From Hydrogeniiclostridium mannosilyticum (lineage in GTDB: Bacteria; Bacillota; Clostridia; Oscillospirales; Acutalibacteraceae), in contig NZ_QLYR01000008.1 of NCBI RefSeq assembly GCF_003268275.1, forward strand, positions 1 through 64,000: a DNA stretch of 64,000 nucleotides, in the 5' to 3' direction. Below the pieces are notes generated by a model that was not told the origin of the DNA, ran no database searches, and saw only the letters and a list, made by a program, of their open reading frames with translations. The position numbers and the translations under genes were made by a program. Positions 7,430 to 16,712 of this stretch are shown here, piece by piece (the stretch's first letter is position 1; every line of letters starts with the position of its first letter).

Positions 7430-7749
7430 TTTTCTTCCACATCCTTTACCATCGTGCATAGATTCCGGATTCCTGCCATGGATACGATTTTTTCCAACTT
7501 TTCCGGCATGTTAGCCACGCAGACCTGGCCGCCCCACATGCTGACCAGCTTATAGCGGCCTAAAATTAAACCTACACCGGAGCTGTCCATAAACTGTACG
7601 CCGGAAAAATCCAATGTGAGCGTGTGCGGCTTCACCTGTGAAGCCGCCGAGTCGATTTCCTCACGGACCTCTCTGGCTGTATGGTGGTCAATTTCTCCTT
7701 CCAGTAAAGCGGTGAGCTCTCCTGACTTAAATACAAGCTGCACTGACAT
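7426..7749 (-). CDS. spoIIAA: Anti-sigma F factor antagonist SpoIIAA
   Basis: STAS-domain anti-anti-sigma factor, 107 residues. When unphosphorylated it displaces SigF from SpoIIAB. The phosphorylation site is Ser56 in MDSSGVGLILGRYK, matching Ser58 of the Bacillus protein. ATG 7749 has GAAGGAGG 6 bp upstream. First gene of the spoIIA operon. A sequence that fits the SigH -35 box (ATAGGAATA, minus strand, 7831-7823) lies upstream, but no matching -10 was found at the right distance. Confidence 0.93.
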   Translation of the reverse strand: MSVQLVFKSGELTALLEGEIDHHTAREVREEIDSAASQVKPHTLTLDFSGVQFMDSSGVGLILGRYKLVSMWGGQVCVANMPEKLEKIVSMAGIRNLCTMVKDVEEK

Positions 7750-7873
7750 GAAAAACCTCCTTCGTCCGTATGAAAAAATAATATTATTAAAGAAAAGCTA
7801 GTATGGGCAGATTTATCCAAATTATTCCTATTTTTATTCAAAACAGAAACACCGGTAAATATCGTCACACGGC

Positions 7874-7911
7874 TAAAATAAAAGAACCTCCATCCACTAG
7901 GATAGAGGTTC
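7874..7911 (-). terminator. Intrinsic terminator after folC
   Basis: GAACCTC (7884-7890) pairs with GAGGTTC (7905-7911), with ATCC/GGAT inside; the minus strand continues into TTTTATTTTA. It ends the valS-folC transcript. 7750-7873 holds the upstream region of spoIIAA and no gene. Confidence 0.75.
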
Positions 7912-7948
7912 CAGCATGCATATTTCCGCGAAAAGAGGGGACAAGCCC

Positions 7949-9253
7949 TCAGTTTTCCTTCGTCTTTTTTCGCTCTAACTCCTGAAAAACCAACGGCCTT
8001 ATATCGCCCGCCAAATATAAAGAGCCACAGATTAACAACGGTTCCCCCCCAGCCTTTACAAGTGCCAGCCGCAGCCCCTCTTCGACATTGGCGGCCGGCT
8101 GGGCCGGTATTCTCCGTTTTTCCCAATACTGCGCCAATTCCTCCGCCGGCAGCGCACGCGGCCCGTTCGGCGCAACCGTCACAACACTGGAAAAAATGCC
8201 ATCAAGCTCCCGGACTGCCGAATCTACGTCCTTATCCCGCATCATCCCGGTTAAACCGACAATTCGCTTATGCGTGACCTGTTTTTTTACAGCTCTTGCC
8301 AAAACGCGGATTCCATCCGGATTATGGGCGCCGTCCAATAAAACGACCGGGCTTCTGGAAAGCACCTCCAGCCTTGCAGGCAGGCGAGCCGCCGCTATTC
8401 CCTCTTGGACAGCCCGGTCTGAAATCTGCCAGCCCAGGCCGCGGAGCTCCTCAATAACAGAAAGCGCCGTAGCCGCATTTTTCATCTGATGCTCTCCAGC
8501 CATGGCAACGCGCACCGGGATCCCGTTTTTCCATAGCAGCTGCGTACCGTCAATAGAGGCTTCTACTAGCATTAAATCATTTAAACCGGCAATGACGAAG
8601 CGATTTTTCATCACCTCGGCTGTAATCTTCAGCATATTGAGCGCCGCACGGGGTTGGTCGGGGTAACAGACGCAGATGCCGCCTTGTTTCATGATGCCGG
8701 ACTTCTCAAAGGCAATTTGCTCAATCGAATCCCCCAGTACAGCGGTATGGTCCAGCGAGATGGAGGTGATGACTGAAACCAACGGCGCGTCTATGATATT
8801 AGTCGCATCAAAACGTCCGCCGAGGCCTACCTCCAGCACAACCAACTGGCAATCCTGCCGCCGGAACCATTCGAAGCCCAGCGCCGTGATCCACTCAAAC
8901 TCCGTAACCTGGATGCCGGATGCCTCCAGCCTTCTGATAAGCGGCAAATATTCCTCTACCAGCTCTGTCAAATCCCCGTGCGGGATAGGAATACCGTTCA
9001 CTTGAATCCGCTCGCAAAAATCGGTGACGTGTGGTGAGATAAAAAGCCCCGTCCGGTAACCGGCCCTTTCCAGCACCTTGGCAATCATCTCCGAGACAGA
9101 GCCCTTCCCGTTTGTTCCGGCAACGTGCACAAAGCGCAGCGCTTTATGGGGATTTCCCATCTCCGCCAATAAACGTTCGATGCGCTCCAGCCCCGGACGC
9201 CGGACAAAGCGCTGGAGGGAATCAACCGTATGGACCGCTTCCTCGTATGTCAA
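7949..9253 (-). CDS. folC: Bifunctional folylpolyglutamate / dihydrofolate synthase FolC
   Basis: Mur-ligase-family enzyme that adds glutamate to dihydropteroate and folates. 434 residues. ATP-binding loop AGTNGKGSVSEM (about 45-56), LEVGLGGRFDATN in the centre (the Mg/ATP site), and DGAHNPDG at the start of the C-terminal domain. The start is a TTG at 9253 with a strong GGGAGG 6 bp upstream. It lies 41 bp downstream of valS with only a small AAAGCC/GGCTTT hairpin between, so it is probably cotranscribed and under the same T-box. Confidence 0.93.
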   Translation of the reverse strand: MTYEEAVHTVDSLQRFVRRPGLERIERLLAEMGNPHKALRFVHVAGTNGKGSVSEMIAKVLERAGYRTGLFISPHVTDFCERIQVNGIPIPHGDLTELVEEYLPLIRRLEASGIQVTEFEWITALGFEWFRRQDCQLVVLEVGLGGRFDATNIIDAPLVSVITSISLDHTAVLGDSIEQIAFEKSGIMKQGGICVCYPDQPRAALNMLKITAEVMKNRFVIAGLNDLMLVEASIDGTQLLWKNGIPVRVAMAGEHQMKNAATALSVIEELRGLGWQISDRAVQEGIAAARLPARLEVLSRSPVVLLDGAHNPDGIRVLARAVKKQVTHKRIVGLTGMMRDKDVDSAVRELDGIFSSVVTVAPNGPRALPAEELAQYWEKRRIPAQPAANVEEGLRLALVKAGGEPLLICGSLYLAGDIRPLVFQELERKKTKEN

Positions 9254-9294
9254 AAGAAACCTCCCAAAGCCGTAAGGGCTTTTACAAAACTCAT

Positions 9295-11925
9295 TTATTT
9301 CGTCAGCGCCTCTATGCCGGACTGAAGCAGCGCAATATGCTCCTTCAGCTTTTCCGCATTTTGGCGTACCCCTTCTACAACATTTGCGGGCGCTTTGCCG
9401 GTAAATTTCTCATTATTCAGCTTGGCCTCCGCTGTCGCATACTGCTTTTGCGCGCTTTCCAGTTCCTTCGTCAGGCGCTTGATCTCCGCCTCCCTGTCCA
9501 CCAGCTCCTCCATGGGAATAAAAATCTGCGCATCCGGGGTAACAATGGTCACAGCGCCCGGAAGATCAAAGGCTGTTCCCGCCTCGATGCCGGTTGCATA
9601 AGCCAGGCGCTGGAAAATCGCCCTGCCGGCTATAAACAGCTCCGGCCTGGCAGAAGCAATGTAGAGCATTGTTTTTCTGCTCGGCGGCACGTTCATCTCG
9701 CTGCGGCGGTTCCGAACGGCACGCACCGCATTCATAATACTTTCCATCTGCTGCGCCTTTTCTGTAAAAACAAGCTCCTCCCTGTAAGAAGGATAGGCTG
9801 CAGTGACCAGGGCCTCACCCTCATGCGGCAGCGCCTGCCAGATTTCCTCGGTAATATAGGGCATAAAGGGATGCAGCAGCGCCAGTGTTCGCGACATCAC
9901 CCAAACCAAAACCTGGCGTACCTGCTGCGCCGCGGCCTTGTCTTCACCGTTCAGGCGGATTTTCGCCAATTCGATATACCAGTCGCAGAACTGGTCCCAG
10001 ATAAAATCATACAGCTTCTGCGCCGCAATGCCGAGCTCAAAATGCTCCAGATTTTCGTTGACCTCACCCACCACGCGGTTGAAGGAATCCAGAATCCATT
10101 GGTCTTCCATGGAAAGCTCAACCGGCAGACTGTTCGGAACATCATGGCCGTCAATATTCATCAGAATAAACCGCGAGGCATTCCAGATTTTGTTGGCGAA
10201 ATTCCGGCTGGACTCTACCTTTTCGGTGGAAAACCGGGTGTCGTTGCCCGGGCTGATGCCGGTAATCAGCGTAAACCGCAATGCGTCTGCACCGTATTGA
10301 GCAATGACCTCAAGCGGATCGATGCCGTTCCCCAGCGACTTACTCATTTTACGCCCTTGTGCATCCCGGACCAGGCCATGAAAGAACACCGTATCAAACG
10401 GCGCCTGGCCCATGTGTTCCAGCCCAGAGAAGATCATTCTTGCCACCCAGAAAAAAATAATATCATAACCCGTCACCAGGGTGTTAGTGGGGTAGAAGTA
10501 GGCCAGGTCCTCCGTCTGTTCCGGCCACCCCAGGGTCGAGAAGGGCCAAAGAGCGGAACTGAACCAGGTGTCGAGCGTGTCCTCGTCCTGCCTTAAATCC
10601 GCACAGCCGCAGTGCGGGCAGCACTCCGGCGTCTCTTTTGCCACCACCGTCTCGCCGCAGGACGGGCAGTACCAAGCCGGAATCCGGTGTCCCCACCACA
10701 GCTGGCGGGAAATGCACCAGTCCTTGATATTATCCATCCAGTTAAAGTAGGTTTTCTCCATCCGTTCCGGAATAAAGCGGATCTTCTTTTCCTTTACCAC
10801 TTCAACCGCCGGCTTTGCAAGCGGCTCCATTTTTACAAACCATTGCTTGGACACACGCGGTTCAACAACCGTGCCGCAGCGGTAACAGGTGCCGACATTG
10901 TGGCGGATATCCTCCACCTTAATCAAATAACCCTGTTCTTCCAGCGCCTTGACAATCGCCTTCCGGGCATCGAGCGCCTCCATTCCCTGGTAAGCTCCGC
11001 CGTTCTCATTGATGGTGCCATCCTCATTCATGACGTTGATGACTTCCAGCTGATGGCGCAGCCCAACCTCAAAGTCATTCGGGTCATGTGCCGGCGTAAT
11101 CTTCACGACGCCTGTTCCAAAGTCCTGTTCCACATATTCATCCGCGATGACCGGAATTTCCCGGCCCACTAACGGCAGGACAAGCATTTTTCCAATCAGG
11201 GACTGATAGCGCTCATCTTCCGGGTGAACTGCAACAGCCGTGTCGCCCAGCATGGTTTCCGGACGGGTAGTCGCCAGCTCCAGGTAGCCTGAACCGTCCT
11301 TAAACGGGTAACGGAGGTGCCAGAAATGGCCGTTCTTTTCCTCAAATTCCACCTCAGCATCGGAAATGGAGGTCCGGCAGTGCGGACACCAGTTGATGAT
11401 TCGCTCGCCGCGGTAGATCAGCCCTTTTTCGTACAGGCGGACAAAAACCTCACGCACAGCACGGCTGCAGCCTTCATCCAGCGTAAAGCGCTCACGTTCC
11501 CAGTCGCAGGAAGAACCCAGCTTTTTTAGCTGCTCGACAATGCGCCCGCCGTACTGAGCCTTCCACTCCCAAGCCTTTTCCAAAAACGCTTCGCGGCCCA
11601 ACGCCTGCTTGTCAACGCCCTCCTTACGCAGCATCTCCACGATCTTCGCCTCTGTCGCAATAGAGGCATGGTCCGTGCCCGGCAGCCACAAAGCCGCATA
11701 GCCCTGCATACGGCGCCAACGGATCAAAATATCCTGCAGCGTTTCATCCAGAGCATGCCCCATGTGCAGCTGCCCGGTAATATTCGGCGGCGGAATCACA
11801 ATTGTATATGGCTTTTTCTCCGGGTCACGCTCTGCGTGAAAATAGCCGCCCTGCAGCCAAAAGTCATAAATCCGATCCTCTACCTCCTGCGGGTCATAGG
11901 TTTTTGCCAATTCCTTACTCATCAT
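9295..11925 (-). CDS. valS: Valyl-tRNA synthetase
   Basis: Class I aminoacyl-tRNA synthetase, 876 residues, charging tRNA-Val and editing Thr-tRNA-Val. The HIGH-type motif is HMGH in [15 protein letters not shown] near residue 50, and the KMSKS loop appears as [15 protein letters not shown] zinc-ribbon-like pair of CxxC motifs lies in the middle, and the C-terminal 60 residues form the coiled-coil arm typical of ValS. Two ATGs in tandem (11925 and 11922) follow GAGGGG; the second has the better spacing. A valine T-box precedes it. Confidence 0.97.
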   Translation of the reverse strand: MMSKELAKTYDPQEVEDRIYDFWLQGGYFHAERDPEKKPYTIVIPPPNITGQLHMGHALDETLQDILIRWRRMQGYAALWLPGTDHASIATEAKIVEMLRKEGVDKQALGREAFLEKAWEWKAQYGGRIVEQLKKLGSSCDWERERFTLDEGCSRAVREVFVRLYEKGLIYRGERIINWCPHCRTSISDAEVEFEEKNGHFWHLRYPFKDGSGYLELATTRPETMLGDTAVAVHPEDERYQSLIGKMLVLPLVGREIPVIADEYVEQDFGTGVVKITPAHDPNDFEVGLRHQLEVINVMNEDGTINENGGAYQGMEALDARKAIVKALEEQGYLIKVEDIRHNVGTCYRCGTVVEPRVSKQWFVKMEPLAKPAVEVVKEKKIRFIPERMEKTYFNWMDNIKDWCISRQLWWGHRIPAWYCPSCGETVVAKETPECCPHCGCADLRQDEDTLDTWFSSALWPFSTLGWPEQTEDLAYFYPTNTLVTGYDIIFFWVARMIFSGLEHMGQAPFDTVFFHGLVRDAQGRKMSKSLGNGIDPLEVIAQYGADALRFTLITGISPGNDTRFSTEKVESSRNFANKIWNASRFILMNIDGHDVPNSLPVELSMEDQWILDSFNRVVGEVNENLEHFELGIAAQKLYDFIWDQFCDWYIELAKIRLNGEDKAAAQQVRQVLVWVMSRTLALLHPFMPYITEEIWQALPHEGEALVTAAYPSYREELVFTEKAQQMESIMNAVRAVRNRRSEMNVPPSRKTMLYIASARPELFIAGRAIFQRLAYATGIEAGTAFDLPGAVTIVTPDAQIFIPMEELVDREAEIKRLTKELESAQKQYATAEAKLNNEKFTGKAPANVVEGVRQNAEKLKEHIALLQSGIEALTK

Positions 11926-11969
11926 TAAGCCCCTCTTTCCTCAATCATGCCGGGTGTTCCCCCGCCGTA

Positions 11970-12255
11970 AATACAAAAATCCCGCGTACAATGCTACTCG
12001 TACGCGGGACGAAACCAACAGCAACGGTTCGCGGTACCACCCGTCTTCGGACGCTGCTCACACAGCCCCCCTCCAGCTCCTCAAAATAAGGATACAGCCT
12101 GTAACGCGGCCAGACGGCCTACCCTAATAAAAAGACTTTCCTCGGGCAGGCGGCTCCGGGACGACTCATTCACAGAAAAGGGGCATCTGGTTTTCACCGG
12201 CCACCAGCTCTCTTTCTATGCCGGACTCTTCTGTCTTTTTCCCTTCACAGCCCTT
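11970..12255 (-). promoter_or_regulatory. T-box leader (valine) of valS
   Basis: On the minus strand: a stem I region with AGAGAGCTGGTGG, the T-box core GGGTGGTACCGCG (12042-12029), and a terminator GTCCCGCGTAC / GTACGCGGGA followed by TTTTTGTATTT (12010-11970). The specifier is probably GUC (12165-12163, in GAATGAGTCGTCCCGGAG), a valine codon, which matches the downstream gene. Uncharged tRNA-Val should stabilise the antiterminator and allow valS-folC transcription. Confidence 0.93.
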
Positions 12256-12280
12256 AAATAAAACCTTAAATTTTATATAT

Positions 12281-12310
12281 AGTATATACACACGTGCATT
12301 CTTTTGTCAA
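12281..12310 (-). promoter_or_regulatory. Promoter of the T-box-valS-folC unit
   Basis: Perfect TTGACA (12305-12310) with TATACT (12281-12286) after 18 bp; TATATA at 16 bp spacing is an alternative -10. It sits 9 bp beyond the stop codon of the Na/Pi cotransporter gene. Confidence 0.75.
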
Positions 12311-12318
12311 GCCCGTAA

Positions 12319-13995
12319 TCATACGGATGCTTCCGGCTGATACGGCTCTTTCTTCACGCCCGTACGAATGGGCTTATGCTTAGTATTCTGGAGGGAAAAG
12401 GCAATATTCGTCGCATGGTCGGCAATTCTTTCCAGGTTTATCAATACATCGTTGTAAACTGCTCCGGACTGTGCGGAGCACGCTCCGCTATTCAGCCGCT
12501 CGATGTGCTCATCCTTCAAGCGATCGGTCTCCGTGTCTATATATTCCTCCTCATTATTGACCTTAAAGGCCAACTCATGGTCACCGCTGCCAGTAATAAA
12601 TAGCTTGTAGGCGTCGTTTAAAATCTCTGTAACAGCCTTCCGCATCGCCTGCAGCTCCTGCGTGGCTAATGGGCTTAAATCCGCCTTGCCGCCGATCAAG
12701 ATCTGCGCCTGCTCCGCGATGTTCTCGCTGTGGTCGCCGACACGTTCATAATCGTTGACTACATGGAACAAGGCCCCGACGACATCGCGGTCATTGTCCT
12801 CCAGATCCAGCGCATTTATTTTAACCAAATACTCCGTAACCTGTTGATTCAGATAATTGATGATTCCTTCCGTTTCCGCAATCTCCTGTATTTTTGCAGG
12901 ATCCTTTTCCAACAGGGCCTCCATGGAACGGTTAAAGTTCCCCTGCGCCAATGTGCCCATCCGCTCCACCTCTTTTAAGACCTGCGCAACGGCAATCGGC
13001 GGAGTTTGGAGGATACGGGGGTCCAAGTAGTGAAGGCTCATGGCTTCTACCTTCTTATCCTCACCAGGAATAATCGTACAGGCAAGCTTTACCAGATAGT
13101 TGCTCAGCGGCAGCAAAATCGCCGTCGTTATTACATTGAACAGAATATGGATAAACGATATCTGCATCATGACATTATCGGGGAACAGCATCTGCACCCA
13201 TGAGACAAGCGGCAGGCAGATGGTCAGCACCGTAAAGAGCGCTGCGCCGATGACGTTGAACAGCAAGTGTACCGCAGCCGTACGCTTTGCCGTTTTCGTC
13301 GTGCCGATACACGAGAGCAGGGCCGTAATGCAGGTGCCTATGTTCTGCCCGTAAATGACGAAAACAGAGGTGTTTAAGGTTGTGACACCGCTTGCCGCCA
13401 GCGCCTGCAGGACGCCGATTGAGGCTGAAGAGCTCTGAATAATGGCGGTAAATACCATGCCCACCAGCAGGCCCAGAAATGGGTTTTGCAGCTGGGAGAC
13501 CAGATTAATAAAGAGCTCTGATTCACTGAGCGGCTCCATGGCCGTGCTCATCAGCGTCATGCCGAAGAATAGGATGCCGAACCCCGTGATGATCTGCCCA
13601 ATATGCTTTTGAAAATTTTTCTTACAGAACATCATTATCACGACGCCTGTAAAAATAGCCAACGGGGCGATTTGGTTCAGCTTGATTGCAATCATAAAGC
13701 CCGTCACCGTCGTGCCAATATTAGCGCCCATAATCACCCCGACGGCTTGGCCCAGCTGCATGATGCCAGCATTTACAAAGCCGACCACCATGACCGTGGT
13801 CGCCGAAGAGCTCTGAATAACCGCCGTCACCAGCAGGCCGATCAACGCCCCCATGTATTTATTTGTCGTCAGGCGCTCAACCAGATTCTTCAATTTGGAG
13901 CCGGCAGCCAGCTCCAACCCTTCGCCCATCAGCTTCATGCCGTACAGAAAAAGCCCCAGGCCGCACAAGAGTGTCATTACATTTTCCAGCGTCAT
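12319..13995 (-). CDS. Na/Pi cotransporter family protein with C-terminal PhoU-like domain
   Basis: Integral membrane sodium-phosphate symporter of the PNaS (NptA/YjbB-type) family. Two inverted repeats each carry the QSSSA signature (AVIQSSSATTVM near 60 and AIIQSSSASIG near 190), surrounded by about eight hydrophobic segments up to residue 310. The last 220 residues are helical and PhoU-like (NDYERVGDHSENIAEQA and ERIADHATNIA, both with the conserved metal-site pattern), probably a cytoplasmic regulatory part. ATG 13995 has AGGA 9 bp upstream; ATG 14004 sits too close to it. Whether it imports or exports phosphate is not decidable here. Confidence 0.9.
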   Translation of the reverse strand: MTLENVMTLLCGLGLFLYGMKLMGEGLELAAGSKLKNLVERLTTNKYMGALIGLLVTAVIQSSSATTVMVVGFVNAGIMQLGQAVGVIMGANIGTTVTGFMIAIKLNQIAPLAIFTGVVIMMFCKKNFQKHIGQIITGFGILFFGMTLMSTAMEPLSESELFINLVSQLQNPFLGLLVGMVFTAIIQSSSASIGVLQALAASGVTTLNTSVFVIYGQNIGTCITALLSCIGTTKTAKRTAAVHLLFNVIGAALFTVLTICLPLVSWVQMLFPDNVMMQISFIHILFNVITTAILLPLSNYLVKLACTIIPGEDKKVEAMSLHYLDPRILQTPPIAVAQVLKEVERMGTLAQGNFNRSMEALLEKDPAKIQEIAETEGIINYLNQQVTEYLVKINALDLEDNDRDVVGALFHVVNDYERVGDHSENIAEQAQILIGGKADLSPLATQELQAMRKAVTEILNDAYKLFITGSGDHELAFKVNNEEEYIDTETDRLKDEHIERLNSGACSAQSGAVYNDVLINLERIADHATNIAFSLQNTKHKPIRTGVKKEPYQPEASV

Positions 13996-14009
13996 AAACA
14001 CCATTCCTA

Positions 14010-14600
14010 AGTAATTTTGTTTTAATCATAAATTCTTATTGATACAGAGCATTCTTTTTCGATAAAATAATACCGTATATCCCCTTGTATATAATTCTTA
14101 TTTAGAAATAAATATCTTTAATTTCAATCTTCCCCTTGGGTCAAAATCATAGTAAATCAATATTATATATTTAATAAATAATAAATTGATTTTGTGATTC
14201 TAGGCGTTTTTCTATTAAAGGATCTTAATTTCCGGTTAAAATTCTCCAATTTTTAGCGCACAATTTTATAAGGCTTTATTCCAAACGTGGAGCAGCTTGT
14301 CTTTTTACGGGACCCTGTATAAACCCGGCAGCAGCGTTCCTTTGCAGGCACAGTCCTCCGCCTGTAGCCACTGTGTATTAATTCAAAGGGCTTTGCGGCA
14401 GCCCGGCTGCCTCTGCCTGTCTTTTGGGCAGTACCGGCCCGGGCTCATGCGCGGAAAGCTTTCCATATGCCTTTTTGTTTTGTAAAACCTCCACGGTCTA
14501 TACTGCCTTCCTGCCGCCCTGTCCGTATTGCCGGCAGGAGCGCCGCGGACATCTCACTAAACCGGTCCGCGCCTTCCGCGTAAAACAAGCTGGTGAAGCG
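14010..14600. other. Intergenic region without a recognised gene
   Basis: 14010-14280 is very AT-rich and includes AAATCAAT ... ATTGATTT as a long-loop inverted repeat; it should hold the promoter of the leftward Na/Pi gene. 14280-14600 is GC-rich, with short open frames on both strands that lack ribosome binding sites and family resemblance, and a 12-bp palindrome GGAAAGCTTTCC (14453-14464). It may contain a decayed gene, but I cannot support one. Confidence 0.4.
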
Positions 14601-14610
14601 GTAAAAAATA

Positions 14611-14619
14611 TGATATAAT
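14611..14619 (+). promoter_or_regulatory. Extended -10 promoter of the phosphoesterase gene
   Basis: TGATATAAT, i.e. TGn followed by a perfect TATAAT (14614-14619), 50 bp ahead of the ATG. No good -35 is visible (TGGTGA at 14591), which fits an extended -10 promoter. Confidence 0.5.
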
Positions 14620-14669
14620 AATCCCCGCAAAACGGATTGTCTTATCCTTGTTATGAAAGGACCCATGTT

Positions 14670-15386
14670 ATGAAAAAAATAGGCGTCATGACTGACATTC
14701 ATAATAATGCTGTCGCCCTTGAGGCTGTCTTGAATGTGTTTGACGCAGCCCAATGCGAGGAAATAATATGCTGTGGGGACATTGTTGGAATCGGCCCCTT
14801 TCCCCAGCAAACAGTTGATAAGGTCATGTGCATTCCGGGTTTAATTGCCGTTAGCGGAAACCATGACCGCTATTTAAGCGAGGGTATTCCCGAACAGGAA
14901 CAAATGGATGCGGAAGAAATCGCCTATCACCAATGGGAAAGAGAAAAACTCTCCAAGCCCGCAAAAGATTTTATCACCGCACTGCCTGCCCGCATCGATC
15001 TTGAAATCGAGGCCGTAACCATCACTGTGCTGCATTACCCTATGAATAACAGAAATGAATACTACCCCTTGACCGGCCATTTACAGGCCAACGATTTCAG
15101 CCGTTTGTTGGGTGGCATTAATAGCAGCATTACCCTTTTTGGCCATGACCACAGGCAAATTTCCTATGAAACAGGCAGAAAAAAATATTTAAACTGCGGC
15201 CCTCTCGGCTGCCCGTCGGCAACGCGGAATATCGCCAGGGGCGGCATCCTGACCGTAGACAACGAGCACGCCGCTATGGATTTTATCGCTGTTCCCTATG
15301 ATGTCCAAAAGGTAATCGATGAAATTGACAAAATAAACTATCCCTGCGCGGATAGTATCAAGCATATCTTCTACGGAATAAAATAG
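14670..15386 (+). CDS. Metallophosphoesterase, YfcE/MJ0936-like
   Basis: Calcineurin-like phosphoesterase, 238 residues, with the standard metal-binding series: DIHNN (7-12 region, replacing DxH-GN), GDIVGIGP, GNHDRY, a lone His in LHYP, and GHDHRQ. The compact single-domain size fits the YfcE-type subfamily, which hydrolyses phosphodiesters; the natural substrate is unknown. ATG 14670 follows GAAAGGA with 8 bp spacing; the frame is open to 14637 without a better start. Transcribed alone. Confidence 0.85.
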   Translation: MKKIGVMTDIHNNAVALEAVLNVFDAAQCEEIICCGDIVGIGPFPQQTVDKVMCIPGLIAVSGNHDRYLSEGIPEQEQMDAEEIAYHQWEREKLSKPAKDFITALPARIDLEIEAVTITVLHYPMNNRNEYYPLTGHLQANDFSRLLGGINSSITLFGHDHRQISYETGRKKYLNCGPLGCPSATRNIARGGILTVDNEHAAMDFIAVPYDVQKVIDEIDKINYPCADSIKHIFYGIK

Positions 15387-15436
15387 GAGCAAAGCCGCTG
15401 GACTGAAGTAAGCGGGCGTTCATCCATGCAGAAACA

Positions 15437-15465
15437 TTGACATTGATTTCACAAAGATGTATGAT
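15437..15465 (+). promoter_or_regulatory. Promoter of the cysteine-synthase-like gene
   Basis: Perfect TTGACA (15437-15442), 17-bp spacer, TATGAT (15460-15465). About 80 nt of untranslated leader follow; no riboswitch was recognised in it. Confidence 0.75.
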
Positions 15466-15551
15466 AAAGGTTACGGAAATTAAGCCCCCTAATTTTTTAT
15501 GACTATTTTATTCCCCGCCCGGTGCATCCCTGAGAATAGAGGAGATATTTT

Positions 15552-16568
15552 ATGGAGCAGAACATACTACAGCGTTTACAAGGCATTTCCTCCCTGGTCG
15601 GCGGCACTCCGCTGCTGGAGATTTCTTTCCGGTTTGGCGGTCAGGAGCGGAAGATATATGCCAAGGCCGAATACTACAACCTGACGGGAAGTATAAAAGA
15701 TCGCGTCGCGTACCATATTTTAAAAAAGGCCTATCTGAACGGCACTATTCACCCCGGCGACAGAATTGCGGAGGCAACCAGCGGAAATACTGGAATTTCT
15801 TTTTCCGCGGTTGGAAGCTACCTCGGGCACGAGGTCGTCATCTATATGCCGGACTGGATGAGCCAGGAAAGGATCCGGCTGATGGAAAGCTATGGCGCTA
15901 CCGTCCGGCTTGTCTCCCATGAACAGGGCGGTTTCCTCGGCTCTATTCAAATGACGGAGGAACTTGCACGGGCGGGCGGCGTATTCCTGCCACGGCAGTT
16001 CTCCAACGGTGACAACGTCGAGGCGCACTATTTTTCCACCGGTGAAGAAATTGCCGTACAATTAGAGCGGCTTGGCCTGCGGGCCGATGGATTTGTGGCC
16101 GGAGTAGGTACAGGCGGAACCGTCGTCGGCACTGGGCGGCGGCTGAAGCAAGCAAACAGCTCCTGCAAAATTTTTCCGCTGGAGCCGTCTAATTCCCCGA
16201 CGCTCTCCACCGGCTACCGTACCGGCGCACATAGAATTTACGGTATTTCCGATGAATTTATTCCCGATATTGTCAAAGGCGCCAGCCTGGATGATATACT
16301 CTCTGTAGACGATGGAGATGCCATTAATATGGCGCGCCTCCTTTCACAAAAGCTCGGCATTGGCGTGGGTGTTTCTTCCGGCGCAAATTTCCTTGGCTGC
16401 ATCCTCGCACAGGAAAAGCTGGGCGGCGGCATCCTTACAACCGTTTTTGCCGACGATAATAAAAAATATCTGTCCACAGACTACTCCTGCCATCAGAATG
16501 AAAAAGACGGGGACCTCGCTCCTTTAGTTGAGCTATTGGGGGTAAGAGCCTATTCCTTCCGCCAATAG
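15552..16568 (+). CDS. PLP-dependent cysteine synthase family protein
   Basis: Fold-type II pyridoxal-phosphate enzyme, 338 residues, related to O-acetylserine sulfhydrylase and cystathionine beta-synthase. Lys49 in TGSIKDRVA forms the PLP aldimine, TSGNTGIS binds the substrate carboxylate, and GTGGTVVG binds the phosphate. It is somewhat longer than CysK/CysM and its C-terminus (CHQNEKDGD) is unusual, so the exact acceptor and donor are open. ATG 15552 follows AGAGGAGA. Monocistronic, between its own promoter and a strong terminator. Confidence 0.88.
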   Translation: MEQNILQRLQGISSLVGGTPLLEISFRFGGQERKIYAKAEYYNLTGSIKDRVAYHILKKAYLNGTIHPGDRIAEATSGNTGISFSAVGSYLGHEVVIYMPDWMSQERIRLMESYGATVRLVSHEQGGFLGSIQMTEELARAGGVFLPRQFSNGDNVEAHYFSTGEEIAVQLERLGLRADGFVAGVGTGGTVVGTGRRLKQANSSCKIFPLEPSNSPTLSTGYRTGAHRIYGISDEFIPDIVKGASLDDILSVDDGDAINMARLLSQKLGIGVGVSSGANFLGCILAQEKLGGGILTTVFADDNKKYLSTDYSCHQNEKDGDLAPLVELLGVRAYSFRQ

Positions 16569-16582
16569 CATAGAGGAGCCCC

Positions 16583-16634
16583 AATCAAAAAGGTTTCCAG
16601 CCTCTGAAAAAGACGGCTGGAAACCTTTTTGATT
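16583..16634 (+). terminator. Intrinsic terminator after the cysteine-synthase-like gene
   Basis: 20-bp perfect stem starting AATCAAAAAGG (16583-16602) with its complement at 16615-16634 ending in CCTTTTTGATT. The A/T arms make it usable in both directions. Confidence 0.9.
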
Positions 16635-16662
16635 AGAAACGATGAATGTTAATTTTCGTTGC

Positions 16663-16690
16663 TTGATTAACCGTCGCCAATCAGTATAAT
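16663..16690 (+). promoter_or_regulatory. Promoter of the HTH-SdpI gene
   Basis: TTGATT (16663-16668), 16-bp spacer, perfect TATAAT (16685-16690), followed 10 bp later by AAAGGAGG and the ATG. Confidence 0.7.
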
Positions 16691-16712
16691 AGCTGGTAAA
16701 GGAGGCATTTTC

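Noticed and set aside
7750-7835. SigH promoter of the spoIIA operon
   Set aside because: ATAGGAATA (minus strand) fits the SigH -35, but no -10 with GAAT is present at the right distance, so the promoter type is left open.
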